Below, in pieces: positions 22,661 through 35,200 of a stretch of 64,000 nt of DNA. The notes beneath the pieces were generated by a model. The model searched no databases, was not told the DNA's origin, and was given only the letters and a program-made list of their open reading frames with translations. Both the position numbers and the translations under genes were made by a program. The stretch's first letter is position 1, and each line of letters begins with the position of its first letter. Source of the DNA: Psilocybe azurescens (Eukaryota > Basidiomycota > Agaricomycetes > Agaricales > Agrocybaceae); the NCBI GenBank assembly GCA_023853785.1, contig JAJIRX010000622.1, forward strand, positions 186,001 through 250,000, written 5' to 3'.

Positions 22661-23585
22661 GGCGATAAGGTCGAATCGATTTTCACCCGAAACAAATAAA
22701 CAGACCTTATTTCATAGCGCTTTGAAAACAACACTCGCTCTCAGGGTATCCGAGCCGTATCTTCGGCAGCCGTTGAATGAAAGCCTAAAATGAAGAATAC
22801 ATAAACGGTGATAAGTCAAAAGCGGAGAACTTGAACAGACAGCTGTCTTAGACTCGAGGTGTATTTCCACTTACAAAAATAAGCAGCAGTGCGCACACTG
22901 ATTCTATACTTGACATCTTATCTTCTACAGCGGTAACGATAATAGAACTGTGGCAGAGTGACCAATGGATAGAGGTTTCGGGACCGGTTAGGTTGGTAGA
23001 CCTATCGTCCGTGAGGAGGGACCATGCAGTTGTCGAGTTGCTACATGTGATGCCGATCCAAAAATGTTCACATATTGTCCACTGTCATTAGCTCGTACCG
23101 TGGAACGAATGGCATGAGTTCCTGATCGGGCCGACGAAATTAACCAACGCAGCACCCTTCTTAAGGTCATGAATACATGGCTAGCATGACGAAGGGCATA
23201 AGATCCGCGATAGAAAAGTGGAGTAGTGAGAATCACCTTGTGCCTACTTACTTCAAATAGATAAGCAAATCAACTATCATGAGAGTAGCAAATAGCTACG
23301 AAGGGGTGACCTGCAAAACCAAACCAAGTAAGTGCGGATTATTAGCTTTGGATAGGAGACTTTAGGTAGGCAACACGCCAATAAAGGCAAAGAAACAAAT
23401 CAGTGGCGTCATCTTGAGTGAACCCTCGTAACGAAGCATGCCCTCGTTTAGAAATAAATCGCATTCGTGACAATCTTATGCAATCCTCAAGGAAGATACA
23501 CTTTTATCACCGAGTACACCGAGTACATTCTATAAAGGCAATTGTAAGGACAGTTGACAACATGGCTTATCAGAACGCACCAACA
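22661..23585. other. Spacer between DUF6534 and GET4
   Basis: Contains a minus-strand open frame at 22988-23236 with no recognisable family, and a short ATG-led frame near 22917 that runs into a GT donor. Nothing here could be tied to a conserved gene. It holds the DUF6534 promoter and the GET4 3' region. Confidence 0.4.
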
Positions 23586-24847
23586 TTAATCTAATCCAGG
23601 TGACGACGTGCTTGCAGGAGTTAACGTCCTTCTTGCGGACTGCGATTGAGCGGGGCCTCCAAACAAAGACGACATCATGTCTCCAAAAGGATTACCGGCT
23701 TGACTGCGTGGTGGCGGGATGGCGAAATATAGCGTCGCAATTTCGTTCAATGACTGAGAAAAAATGAAGACAGGCGTGTATTACTGGGGATGAAGGCACT
23801 TACCATACGCATTTCGGGTGTCGCTAGAAGGCCAATCTTGCCCTGGTAGGTCCCACAAAGGCGCACCCAGCTCTCTCTCATGACTTTGTTCTGATCGCCT
23901 TGCGCACGCTGGCAAGTTAGGACCGCCATCTGGGAAAAGTTGACAAGAGAATCCTTGGTCATGGTTACTTCATCTTTCTCGCCGACATTAATCACAGAAT
24001 CGGATTCTACCCGGACGGACGCGGGAAGTCCAGAGGTGAAATGCCTGATGAAGGTTTTCGCGGCCAGAATGTTTCCATTCTGCAGATATCTGGAAACAAA
24101 TATTAAGGAGGGGTTGCTGGAGGACTGCCGAAATTACGCACGGTATGGTCCCTCGAACGGCAAATAAGCCATAAGAACTGGTATCTGCGGCCCACTGGAG
24201 AAACATGTCTGCCAGGAGCCGAGCACTATCGCGTTTTCCAGAGGCAAGGAAATGGATCTCAGCAGCTTCAAATGAGCCCTCTGAAGCTCTTTCATGAGTC
24301 TAAGACGGAAGACGACTTCATACGGTAAAACGAACCTTTATATAACAGTTCGCCAACATAATGCTGTAGGTCTGGGTCGCCTGCAGGGCATGTTCCGTGT
24401 TTAGCTGACCATCTGGATGTCATTCAGCGAGCAGAGAAGCAGTAGGCCGGATAAACTGACGCGATAGATTTATCAATCATCGTTTTCCTCCATCCACCAT
24501 CGGGACCAATCAATGCGATGAGCTGTGTGAGCCTTCCTAAGCCTGAATCAGTGTAACCGTTCCTGTTATATCTGCTTGCAACTCACCCCGACTTTCATCG
24601 CTCACCGGTTCTCCTTTAGACTCGTACACGTCCAGCATGAACGTTGTAAGATCCGATCCACTTCCCGGTTGACCTGTCTTGATCAGTTCCCTTGCGCTTT
24701 GGAAAAGCACATCGATCGCTGTGTCGTACTGATTTGATTTGACATATCGTGAGGCGAATGTACGAGCTTTTGGTGTGCTTCATAAGGAGCTGTAGGGATC
24801 TGGGGTAGAATTGCGTTTAAAGCTCTTGTGGATGACGCAGCGGCCAT
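23586..24847 (-). CDS. GET4: Get4, tail-anchored protein insertion factor
   Basis: Get4 partners with Get5 to hand tail-anchored membrane proteins to Get3. The chosen start (24847) reads MAAASSTRALNAILPQIPT, then YEAHQK and ARTFASRYVKSNQYDTAIDV, LFQSARELIK, LTTFMLDVYESKGEPVSDES, LTQLIALIGPDGGWRKTMID, the GLFAVRGTIPCVIS segment near 24150, NFSQMAVLTCQRA, WVRLCGTYQGKIGLLATPEM, and the C-terminal hallmark NPFGDMMSSLFGG near 23670, ending SSPGLD. The alpha-solenoid content and order match the family. QK and ARTF lie in different frames: one base is missing in the run 24768-24771 (A4 on the coding strand, A5 expected). Introns are short and canonical where read. An upstream in-frame ATG at 24991 exists but adds a Cys-rich stretch unlike the family. 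Confidence 0.88.
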
Positions 24848-25043
24848 TGTCGTGGACGTTGATGAGGAAAAGGGGTTTGCGGAGTCCAAATCAACGCTTG
24901 TTGCGCAAGAATTGGTACAAATATATGCGTCTTTGATCACAAACCACAACCACCGCGACTTAAATTCATAGCATTCTTTGCATATATGCACTTTATATAC
25001 TCAAGTCCCATCGTACAACCAAGAGGCCCTCCTATTTACTATT

Positions 25044-26513
25044 CTAGCACGATGTTATCGGGGCGAATGGGAACTTCAACACGCCATTTGTCCCGTATAT
25101 CCCATATCCAGGCTCTTGATTATCGGAGTAGATATGGGCAAACCAGCCTATTCCACCTCCAGCTACGCTCTTGAAGTATGAGCATTTCGAATCAAGAAGA
25201 GCGAAGTAATTCTTATCGATGCCTAAGTGAGTTTTTTCTGAGACGTAGAAGCCATATGTCGGACTAACCTTTTCATTCTGAACGTTAGCGACCGCTGAGG
25301 GGCTATTGGGTTCGACTCCGGAATATGTCACCGAAGGCCAGCCATTCTATTGTCGATTATGAGTATAGAATGCAGTTGAAAGCGGCCTTGACTGATGAAC
25401 AACTTTACCTGGCTGAGGTATATTTTCTTGTTCTGGCCGTTGGTTACAAACCAATTGACATCGGTCAATACGATTGGCCAAGATGCACTAGCTGGGCTTT
25501 GTGAGTACCGTATCATGTCCACTTCAACAAAGGCTACACACCAGTCGAAGCTTCTGTGGAGAAAAATGGCAACATATGGGCGTCTATTATGTCAATCGCA
25601 TCCATGACCTTGTTTGAGCCAGGTTGACGCTATTAAGTCTTTCCTCAATTGCAAACCATTGGATTACATGCAGGTTGGTTTACCTCTTGATACCCATATG
25701 CCATTTCACTAATGGTAACTGGAATGTGTAGGCTTGACAGGTTTGCCTTTGCCGATGTCACTTGTGTGGCGAGAGTGTCAGGGTCCAGTGCATAGTCGTA
25801 CAGTGGCTCCGATCCGAACTGGAGCACTCGAACAACAAACTTAGCTTTGGGGTTCGAATGCAGGATACCCAACAGTGTGTCTCTCCGAGTTTTCCAGATG
25901 TTGGGGTCATCCCAGCCGAACTGGATTTGCATGGTCTGTTATAACAATTTAATGTGGATGACAATCAGCTGAAACATACCCAGATAAGAGCATGTACGCC
26001 CAAGCCTGCACTCCATGCTGCATTGATCACATCGTTACTGCGGGCAACGTCAACATTACATGAGATCACATCGCTTCAAATCCTGACGCACTAGAATCCA
26101 GCCCGATCGCAAGCGCCGTAGATCCGGACGTAACGCCCCTTGAAAGTCGTTCTGATGTCCTTGAATTCTTTCATCAACGTTGTCAAGCTTTGACCTGACG
26201 GAACGTAAGTGAGTAAATTTGTCATCAGAATGTAGGATATGGACTTACATGCAGTGACTTCATAGCTGAAGCCGACGAACGCGTATTCCGTGCTGTGGTC
26301 GCACCACCAATTGGTGGTGGTTGAAGGCAACGTAGACGGCATTGTAAATCCAATTGCAGGGAAGCAATCTGGCGGAGCGACGGCCTGCTCTTTACGGACA
26401 TTGTGGACTTGAAAGTCGACTGTTGAGGTCGGCTGGTATGGATGTGCCTTTACTTCTTTGGCGAAGTTCAAGCTGAGAGCGATTACTACAGAGATGAAAC
26501 CCGACACAATCAT
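25044..26513 (-). CDS. GH17-like secreted protein with Gln at the nucleophile position
   Basis: Related to fungal endo-beta-1,3-glucanases of family GH17. Eight exons join in frame: 26249-26513, 26092-26194, 25980-26037, 25684-25935, 25542-25629, 25409-25491, 25269-25346 and 25044-25211, giving about 364 residues. The N-terminus MIVSGFISVVIALSLNFAKE is a signal peptide. Conserved parts are ATTNWWCDHSTEYAFVGFSY-like sequence, YVRIYGACDRAGF, HALIW, FGWDDPNIWKTRRD, the acid/base-type Glu in VLQFGSEPLYDY, DAIDIIDAHMLPFFS, SWPIVLTDVNWF, and SVAGGGIGWFAH near the end. Where the family nucleophile motif reads SE(N/T)GWPS, this gene reads SQ|NGWPS, with a CAG codon at the end of exon 6. If real, hydrolysis should be lost or much reduced, leaving a glucan-binding or other role. 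The family call is strong; loss of activity is inference. Confidence 0.88.
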
Positions 26514-26519
26514 CGCAGG

Positions 26520-29500
26520 CTCTGTCGATTCTGAAAGCTATAAGCCTCGTCCTACCATCACATCTCAAGCATCCTTTAAATATGCTGAATACATGGTCAT
26601 ATTTCTGTCGCTCAAGATAGGCAAGAACCGCATCGAAACATTACAACGCCTCTTGGATAGAATCGCCTATCTACGGCCGCAACACTTGCCTATCCAGAAT
26701 GAACTCGCGAAGCTCGGGTGGGTTCTAAACCTGAAGAGTACGCATATTCTTCTCTGATAAATTTTCGAAGCACCGACCTCGAGAGCAACCAGCATTGATG
26801 GGGTGATTGTATAGGCTCAGTGACCCCTCCTTTCGACCAGAAGACACCTTTGAAAGCGACTGTAGTGGGCTTCACTGGCCAGACTCGCGTTGGTGATAAC
26901 ACGAGCTTTTCGTCCAATACAATCGCAACATGCATCTAAGGCATCGTGGCGGTATAGCTGATCCAGCACAATACAGACGACAGCTCAATCAAGGAAACAC
27001 GACACTACTTTAGTAGCCATGTGACGATTTTTCTCCCAGTTGGACCAATCAAAACACTGGAATGCCAGGTTTATATATTCTCCAACTCCAAATGATCGAC
27101 TGTCCTCTCCCATCATACTGTACTTATGTGAGACCTATGATCATGAACATCTGTCATTTACGTTGAAACTCCCTCTGATACAACCAAGGAATAGGCCATT
27201 TTCCTTTACACCACCTTCGAATGACTCCGGATCGCATCCCGTATTTTCAATTAACGTACTAGCTCAGCCTCGTCAGCAGACTATTCATTGTTCTCCAGGG
27301 CTAACATCGACTTAAAAGGGACGCAGACACAAGCATTCAGTACCGAATAGTATTCGTCCATCACTGCGGTCTACTTACTAGAAGCACTTTAGAAGCACAA
27401 GAAAGGAGACATATGCCTCGAGAAGGCTGTGCCGAAGAGAGTGGAAGAATGGATCGTGGCGACGTCCTGATTTCGCGCACTGTGCTATCGGTTTTTGGAA
27501 GGGATACGAGTACTTCTGTACAATACCACCTCGTGGATAGGCTTCGGCTTCCGGCACTGGAAAAGAGGAGACCAGCTCCTGTCCGAAGGTCCTGCCATGA
27601 CCTCTACTAACTTCCAATGCTATGTGAATCCATTCCCCGTCCTTAGGAGCCAACACGCACTGAGTCTGCAGAGTTGAAGTCGAAATCGGCATATAGATAA
27701 CGGATTGAAATATATTTACTGGCCTGTGTTTAAATGTTGTCCTCCAGAGAGAGCCTAATAGACCCAGGGGCAAGTACCATTGTTTATAGTGCTTCTAGCA
27801 TCTATCATTCTGACCGGGAATTCTTACAAATTCAGGATGTTTACCGAGTTCGACTTTCTTATTGCCCTCGTACCAGTCCTTGAGATCTCTACGAAGCACC
27901 GACATCGTTCACGAGATGTCTCTGACATCACCAAATACTTAAAAAGGTGACCTCCAGTCCATATTTTTCTTAAGAAGTCTCCGCCTTCTGAAACTGTTCT
28001 TGCAAGATACCTGCATAAGTCTTTCCGTGGCGTATTACAGAGAATGCATCTTGGGGTATCTAGTCCATGGATGATGAAACGATTGATCGTGTAGAGAGCT
28101 TTTGTTTTCGGGGTGCGTACCATTTACTTTGAAACCTTTGGGCGTTTATTGAGCTTCGGGAATACAACTGTGCCAGGATATTGCGTTCGTAGATACTGAA
28201 AATCTAATCTCGTGAGTTTACGTTTGTCATAATAATAATACAGCCCTTTCAGGTTCGACAGTTGTCGCCGCAACTCCATTAGACTTCGATTCAATGTTGC
28301 TGTAAGCTAATCCTATGTGCGTATGTTCGGCTGCATGCCTCGTAATCTACACCACCCTCGAGTCTTGATATACTTGAGTGCGTTCGCGGGACTTGACAAC
28401 TTCTATCAGCAAGCGTGAGTCTTGCCATCTCCGGCACGATCGAGTATGTAACTATATCCTCGTCTACCGGCGACTTATTCGCGGAGGCATGCAGTATTCC
28501 TTAAAGGTCTTTTGGAGATTTTGTACCCTGTTTCCCCTTTAGATGAATATGCCTTCTGACGGCACTTTTCAACTGTCGCCATCATCACCCAGACTGACAA
28601 ACTTTGGCACATCGTGTCCCCAACCGTGAGTATTGCATACCTAGGCAAAATATATGCTCCTTCATTTCGAGGTTTGCTACAGCCCATGCTCATATCGGTC
28701 CAGCTGAACGTACAAGATATTCCCTGCAGTCCAGTCAATCGGACCAAACCGATCTCCGTGTAACCGCTTACTCAGTCTGTTATTATTGTCCTAACTGTAG
28801 CTGAGTGAATGTGTCACTTCACTTCTGCCGTGAAAATATTTTTCTTGAAGGGTTCGAAGCTAGGCCATGTTGGGATTGGGGATGGGGTTGATTAAATTAG
28901 AAGTGAGGTTCGAAATCCTTTATCTTATTTCACATGAGCCAAAAACCTTGGTTGACGTGGGTAACCAGGCTTTCCGTGGCATCCACGCAATTCCACGCGG
29001 GTTGATCAGTAGAGGTATGAAGCCTTCTGTGGAAATGTGATTTGAAAACTCATCCCAGAAATAACCTGCTACAGAGTAGACCTCCGTGTTCCTGAACAGA
29101 TGGTGATTGCACGCAGAGGCAGGCAGGGAAAATGGACGGCAGTGTGACGTCGGAGAAAACACGCACATATATACATACACGAAGGACAGGGAGACTTCCT
29201 GTAATTAAGTCACAGCGAGCAAACATCCTGAGAATTGCTGAAAATATCTCGTCTGAAATAAATGGGGCCTTCGATTGCCACAAATCTAGTTCGTGATATA
29301 TGATTGATCAATTTATAAAATATAACAATGGGTTGGGTAGCATAAGCCTAGGCGGTATGCGGATTAGACAACGCGAGAAAGAAGTAGATCACGAATGCTA
29401 GGACTCACTTACATACAGTTAATACAGGCGTCAGCTACGCCATCCACCAGTACAGGTTTATCCGAGGCAAAACAATCGCGAAGGTCCCCACTGAAAATAT

Positions 29501-29525
29501 TCAGCGGAGGCTAATGGTTATGAAG
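26520..29525. other. Three-kilobase region without a recognisable gene
   Basis: Several open frames of 60-130 codons occur on both strands, for example 27378-27773 and 27824-28123 on the minus strand, but none has a conserved motif or joins to neighbours through good splice sites. The part next to 26513 should contain the GH17 promoter. The segment 28920-29283 (minus) has two adjacent protein-like frames and is the only place where I would look again for a small or broken gene. Confidence 0.4.
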
Positions 29526-29530
29526 CAGTA

Positions 29531-30974
29531 TCAATAGTTGAGCGCTCTGGGGTTGATTCCTGGGTTCCCATCATAAGGTCTGCCTGGAACTGTCCGTCCG
29601 CCATTCATATCCAGTCGAATGCTGTGTAGAGAATGGTTCATTCCCGGCTGCTGCTGCGAAATACTTGAATGATCGACCGATGCTAGTCGACCCTCTTTTC
29701 TAAGACAGTCCTCAACAAGACCAAGAAACGACCCGCCTTCTCGTTCCAGCACATCCAACATTCTATAATCGTTGAACTGCAGCTGGTACTCAAGCCCCTC
29801 ACAAAATTCGCGCAGATTTTTGATATGCGCCTTCATCTTGCTGTGGAACTCCTCTGACGGAGGGGGTAAGGGAGGTTGTTGCGGTACGTGGTTGTTGGGC
29901 ACAAATGTCGAGTGCCGAATGTCATCGTCACGTCGCTCGAACCCTTCTACTCGTGACCCACCCTCAGCTTCTGAAGAGTCTTCCCCTTCGTCGTCGTCGT
30001 CTTCAGGAGGCATGCTGAGCGGCATGTGGTCCATCGTCACATCATTTTCGGTCTTGTTATTAGCTGTAGTAGAAGACAAGCCTGGGTGATGTCCGTAGCT
30101 GAAGTTTTGCCATATATGTTGGACGACTTCGGGTGACATGCTGGAGTCGATGTATGGCTCATGAGATATATGGTGGTGCATGCGTATTGTGATAAGACGC
30201 GTGCCCGGCTGGTGTGTGTCTCGTGAAGAAATGAGCAGGCGACTCCGGCATGCAAATCGTTCCTTGGCCATAGCTTCCCCTGCGCTGGTCACTCGAGGTT
30301 TGTAGCAGCTACCCTGGGCCTTGCGTGCGGCGCGGGAGGATTTAGATCTATGAGCTTCGTCCTGAGAGCACCAAAACCGCGTTTTGTGCCCATTCGTGTA
30401 TTGCGGGTGGTCTTTGACACTGAGTATAAGCGACGATTTCTCTCGTTAATGATTCCATAAACTCCATCATAAGTAAAGAGCAGACGCACGTAAAACGATA
30501 GCCCGTAGTCTTCCATATCTCATGAGCGACCGTTTGTATTCGTTCTTTGTGAGTTACCCCAGCATCCAGCATCTCGTACGTCCCATGAAAGTCGACATTT
30601 GGCCCAACACGAAACCGGTCCCGCAGCGCACACAGCAGCCCATCGCGATCGCGATACTGGGTCGTCGGCTTTCAAAGGTACATCTGTCAAATCATAAGCC
30701 TTACTGCCAACATAGAACCACTCACCTCCCGTCCAGAGCCAGTCTCATCCTCCGAGGTTTTCTTCGCAGCCTTTCTACTCGTGCTAGGGCCAGCATCGCC
30801 TGACTCTCTAGCGCGCTTTCCATTCTGATGCCGTACTCCTCCCCATGGTTCGTAAGATGTCGAACGATATGTTTCTTCATGTATAACTGGAGGCCCATTT
30901 CCATGTAGAGGCCTTGCACTGACAATGGCATGGAATCGAGATATGCCAATCATGGCTGTTGTTGGCACTGCCAT
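29531..30974 (-). CDS. Conserved basidiomycete protein of unknown function, probably nuclear
   Basis: Three exons read cleanly: 30726-30974, 30490-30668 and 29531-30419, about 438 residues. A basic segment (NGKRARES..STSRKAAKKTS) resembles a nuclear localisation signal. The conserved core is VDFHGTYEMLDAGVTHKERI, AHEIWKTTGYRFTVKDHP, NGHKTRFWCSQDEAHRSKSS, FACRSRLLISSRD and ITIRMHHHISHEPYIDSSMS. It is followed by an acidic stretch (PPEDDDDEGEDSS), a Pro-rich linker and a C-terminal helix, LREFCEGLEYQLQFNDYRML. From memory of mushroom genomes this architecture recurs as an unnamed protein. The HKTRFWCSQD..H part resembles domains linked to MULE-type transposases, so a DNA-binding role is possible but unproven. 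The start ATG is the least certain part; MIGIS, seven codons further in, is an alternative. Confidence 0.8.
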
Positions 30975-31744
30975 TCGTCCACTGGTAAGTATTTCAGACC
31001 CTGCGTATCAGAAGGAAGATGCAATTGTAAGCCAGAATAGAAATAATGTCTATCGAGGCAAGGTAGATGTAAGAGGTGGAGGGAATGCTGTTCCAGTGTT
31101 CGCAGTTTCGGTAAGAAACTTGAAAGTCGCGCATTGCCACTCATGATTTGATGGCTACAATGAATGTCGTGAGCAATCAAACATTGTCCTATTCCATTTA
31201 TAAAATATTATCGACACTATAATGGGCTCAGAAACTGACATTGAAGGTTTAATCACTCATTAATATTACAGAAGTTTTGCAGCTACTAAGCAAGTGGTGG
31301 AAAGGCTGTCGAAGACAATATATACAACATCTAAGAAGGTACCACCATATATCGCGTTCCAAAGCAACGTCGCAACGTCGCCCCATACACTTGTAGGGCT
31401 TGATTCTGAATGTTGGAACGGAAAAAATGAGGGTACAGAAAGTGCATTTGTCAATCGTGGGCGCAGTGGATACCCAAGCGGGGTTGGTGGAGGATAAAAG
31501 TATCCCATTCTGCTGTGCGAAATCGACGTCTTGAACGCTTTATGTCCTTCTCCATCATTGCTCTTCTATCTGAGATAGATATGACTTGTTGTTCCTCGGA
31601 TATGAATTGATTGATTCAAGCGTTGCGAATGGGAGAAATTCAAAGGTTCCTGTTCAGAATAGAGAAGTCAATGACGCAAAGTCTTCGGTTCCTTACATAT
31701 GTTCTTGACTCACAAATGCTCGTTGAGACTAGCTTAATGCTTTA

Positions 31745-32244
31745 CTACATGCCGCTATCACTCATCCTTATCCCACCCGGCGTACCAGGGGAAGGGGATT
31801 GCGGCACGCTGATGTCTCCATTGATGATGTCCTGTATTGATGCTTCCAACGCATCTACTCGCGTGGACATCTGATTCACTAATGAGTAGAAAAGGTAAAT
31901 CAGAACACCGTAAACGAAATGAAATGAGATAAAGAAAAAGATCGACAAACTTCTGTCCAGAATCTGAGTAGACATGTCGTCAAATTTAATATCCAGTTGC
32001 TCTAGAAGCGTTTCCACCTATGCACCATGGTCAATATCCTGTTCTTGGTATCCAGGAGTCAACCAAGACCCCTTACGAAAGCTGTCAATTCATGGGGACT
32101 TGAGATATCGTTTGGAGCTATCGTTCCTAATTTTGGGGGTACCTGCTGCTTGTTTGCAACGGGGGTCTTATCCTTGTCAGCTTCTGAGGACTTTGACGGC
32201 GTTGCTGGGACTTTTAAGGGCTGAGCTGAAGGCGGGGAAGGCAT
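31745..32244 (-). CDS. Heat shock factor-binding protein 1-like coiled coil
   Basis: Small protein of about 122 residues in three exons: 32077-32244, 31951-32017 and 31745-31878, with introns of 59 and 72 nt. After a Pro/Ser-rich N-terminus (MPSPPSAQPLKVPATPSK) the HSBP1 core begins: SSPHELTAFVETLLEQLDIK, FDDMSTQILDRMNQMSTRVD and ALEASIQDIINGD, a continuous heptad helix with hydrophobic positions in phase. HSBP1 proteins form trimeric coiled coils and are reported to restrain heat shock factor or, in other systems, to support WASH complex assembly. The C-terminal SPSPGTPGG tail is extra. It is transcribed in the same direction as the gene at 29531-30974, about 770 bases upstream of it. Confidence 0.87.
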
Positions 32245-32249
32245 ATTCA

Positions 32250-35200
32250 GTTGCAATGGGTGGATGATAGAAACAGAAAGGGGTCTTCGGCCGACATGCC
32301 GGGAGTTCAAAGCGCTATCACCTCCAAATAATAACAGATACAAAGCCATCTGCATTAACGATCGCAGGACCTTGGCTTGTCTTTTTGGCTCTGTACCTTC
32401 AGCGGCGGTGCACCAGCGACAGTTTCTTGTCGATAAGCTCATGAATTCGGAAAGGCTTGAATTCAGCGTAAAGCCGAAAAGGTTCCCCCGACGTCTACGG
32501 TGGGATTTCATCTAACGTTACTTCTGCACTACCTAAGAATAACTACTAATGATCTTTCATAGAAAAAAAAAGTCATCGTGCGTGCTGTCTATGCTCTTTT
32601 ACCTTGCCACATGATCAACGGACTACCCATCTGTACCCTTTGATGTCTGTCTTGGCAGTCATATGAATGCCACTCAATGTCTCAGGAATGTTGATTAGGA
32701 TTCAACGATAACGGACGCCAGCGGACTCGGATACACTTGTTGGATCTCAATTTCGTCACGAATACAAACACAAAATGGACCGTCTTGTCTACTTATAACG
32801 GATCTACCCAATGAGGCTACTAGGTTCTCAAAGTTTGGCTCTGTGACTTTGGTCCTTTTCTCTGCCCGTTTACGACCTCCATGTTGGAAGAGCTATCTAT
32901 GATCACGATCCTTTTAGAGGCGGCCATGTACCTGATCGTATATATAGACCACTTCACCTCTTTTGCCGTATAAAACTGGGAGCCGAGTCTGGACTCTTGG
33001 GACCTAGAGGACACCCGAGACTTGGGATGGGACGCAGGGAGACATCACTTCCATCATAGGCGCCGACTCTCAGGATGTTCATCGCACACTGTCGTATTCA
33101 TTCATCTTTCCATCTTGAACTGAATCATAAGGCCTTACACCCGGAATATGTTCGTGCATATGATCAGCAACTCAAAGGGAGCTCGGGAGAAGGTCAAGCT
33201 GCTGCTGCGGTTGCCTGTTCCTTGGAATGCGATATAATTAGCACGTCGAATCGTTGAAGAAGAATGTCTCTTTGTTTGAACGACAGAAAACACCGTCTTG
33301 GCTTCTTTCAATGCCATCTCGACTTCTATCCAATGATACTAGAGCAGACGACCAGTATGACTGATAGCTATCTGGGAAAAGTCAAACAAGTTTTTAAGCT
33401 GGCTGGGGAATACGTCTTTTCGACATCGATTTGATCCTGAATGTATTTTCCACAAAATATATTCGAGGTGGCAAGCTACAAAAGCCGCATGCATCGTGTA
33501 ACTTTACAACATTGAATCTACTAGAAGTTTACATGTAATTGCATCTCGTAAGTTCCCCGTCTATATGTTTCTGTTCACCGCACTTACACTTGTCTATTTC
33601 CGTCTAATGCGGAATACGCACGACACCCACATCGATTCGCAGTGAGCATTGACATCGTAGTGGGATGAGGACGCAGTTTCTCAGGCTTTTCTAATTTGGA
33701 CTGTCAGTATCCAAATCAACAGCTTCACGGTGTGCATGGTTCAGTTTTTGATTTCTCTTGCTATCATATGATCCCTTGGGCCCTTTCTAAATTTGTCGCA
33801 CATGACAATCACTTCGAAGATGGGGAATGCGCACTCTAACCCCAAGCGCCATTTATTCGGATGAGGGTCATAATATCGTATTCGAATTGGAGTGGCCGTA
33901 GATGTGTTACAAAACGAGGGCGCACTCGAACTATACTGAGATCGAATGGCATCTGCTAAGTTTGTATCTGAAGCTGACCCCGAGGGAGCTGCCCCACGAC
34001 TACGGTCCAATCCAAAAAAGCCACGGAATTGCAGGGTGGAATTAGAGTTCTGCTCAGGACTATGCTACTTCATATGTATTTATCAATTGATAGCTGATAT
34101 CGATCCGCTTTTGTGGGCTTGCCTGAAATATGACAAAAATATGCCCATACCGAACAGGAACTTGTCCGGGCTCCCCATTCAGTTCCCGGAATATGGCTGG
34201 ATAGCCCTGCAACTCCTCAAGTTGGAATAGAATAAGGTTTAAATTTTTGAACTAGCAGGCTCCAACTACTGTATGCGACCCTGAATTTGGCTAACCCCAT
34301 TAGGCCATTTGAGTTGTGCAGCGAGCTTCAAACCAAGACCGTCATTCTTTTCTATTTATATCTATAGTGAATAGCTACCCGAATATATTTCCTCACTTAA
34401 AGTCCATAAATTTGCAAAATTTGCAATAAATCCTTCAATCTCTGAGCCAAATTAGCCGACTAATGCTGTGATTTTTGAGGAATCTCACCAGTACCCTGAA
34501 ATAATTGCCTCATCTTGGAGGGTCGTTGCGGACACATCAGGTTGTAGTTGAATGCAATATATCATGGTATGATAATCAACCATTTTTAGTGTAACCTGTG
34601 TAATAGAGGAATGCAGTAATTTTTAACAAACTTGGTAGTCAGTCATCTGGTTTGTAATATATGTGGTGCATTCAAGCTCAATTCTATAACACTAAGAAGG
34701 CCATCTTTGTGGGAATTTTTCTCTTGAAATCTTTAAAAGACCTCATACCATATTAAATTTGCACATACCATATTTTTGGCTATTTTATTCGCGACTGGAT
34801 TCTCTAATGACTCAAGACAGTGTGAAATTTGAGCATCTGTTAACGGATATCTGAAACGTGCAATTTTAAATGTTAAAAAAACAATTCTGGCCATAAAATA
34901 TTCTTCTGCACCAAAAGATAACTTCTATTTACTTTTTATAAGCTTAGAGTGCTCGAGAGAAAAAATCGGAGACAATATTTACAGAAGAGTGATAAAAGGT
35001 GTAATCGCAGTCTTATGACCTCGGACAAAAAATATTCACTGAGCAATCCATACAGACTCTAAAAATTTAGAACTTTGTGAGGTGTATCTAAAGATATATT
35101 TAAGACGATTGGTGCAGAAAAAATAGTCATTGAGCAACTCTTAAAGCTGTAATTTGACTTGCAACTTTTGAGCGCGATGTATGGTTACTACTCTATACAC

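Noticed and set aside
30687..30949. Alternative minus-strand frame MAYLDSMPLSVQG as first exon of the 29531 gene
   Set aside because: It does not join the conserved second exon in phase, while the chosen frame does and carries a nuclear-type basic segment.
32059..32511. 150-codon minus-strand frame covering the HSBP1 start
   Set aside because: The HSBP1-like gene uses the same frame only from the ATG at 32244; the upstream extension has no conserved sequence and is probably 5' untranslated.
34890..35130. Inverted copies of TTGGTGCAGAA in the AT-rich island, as possible element ends
   Set aside because: Only 11 bases match, with no flanking target-site duplication or coding sequence between them.
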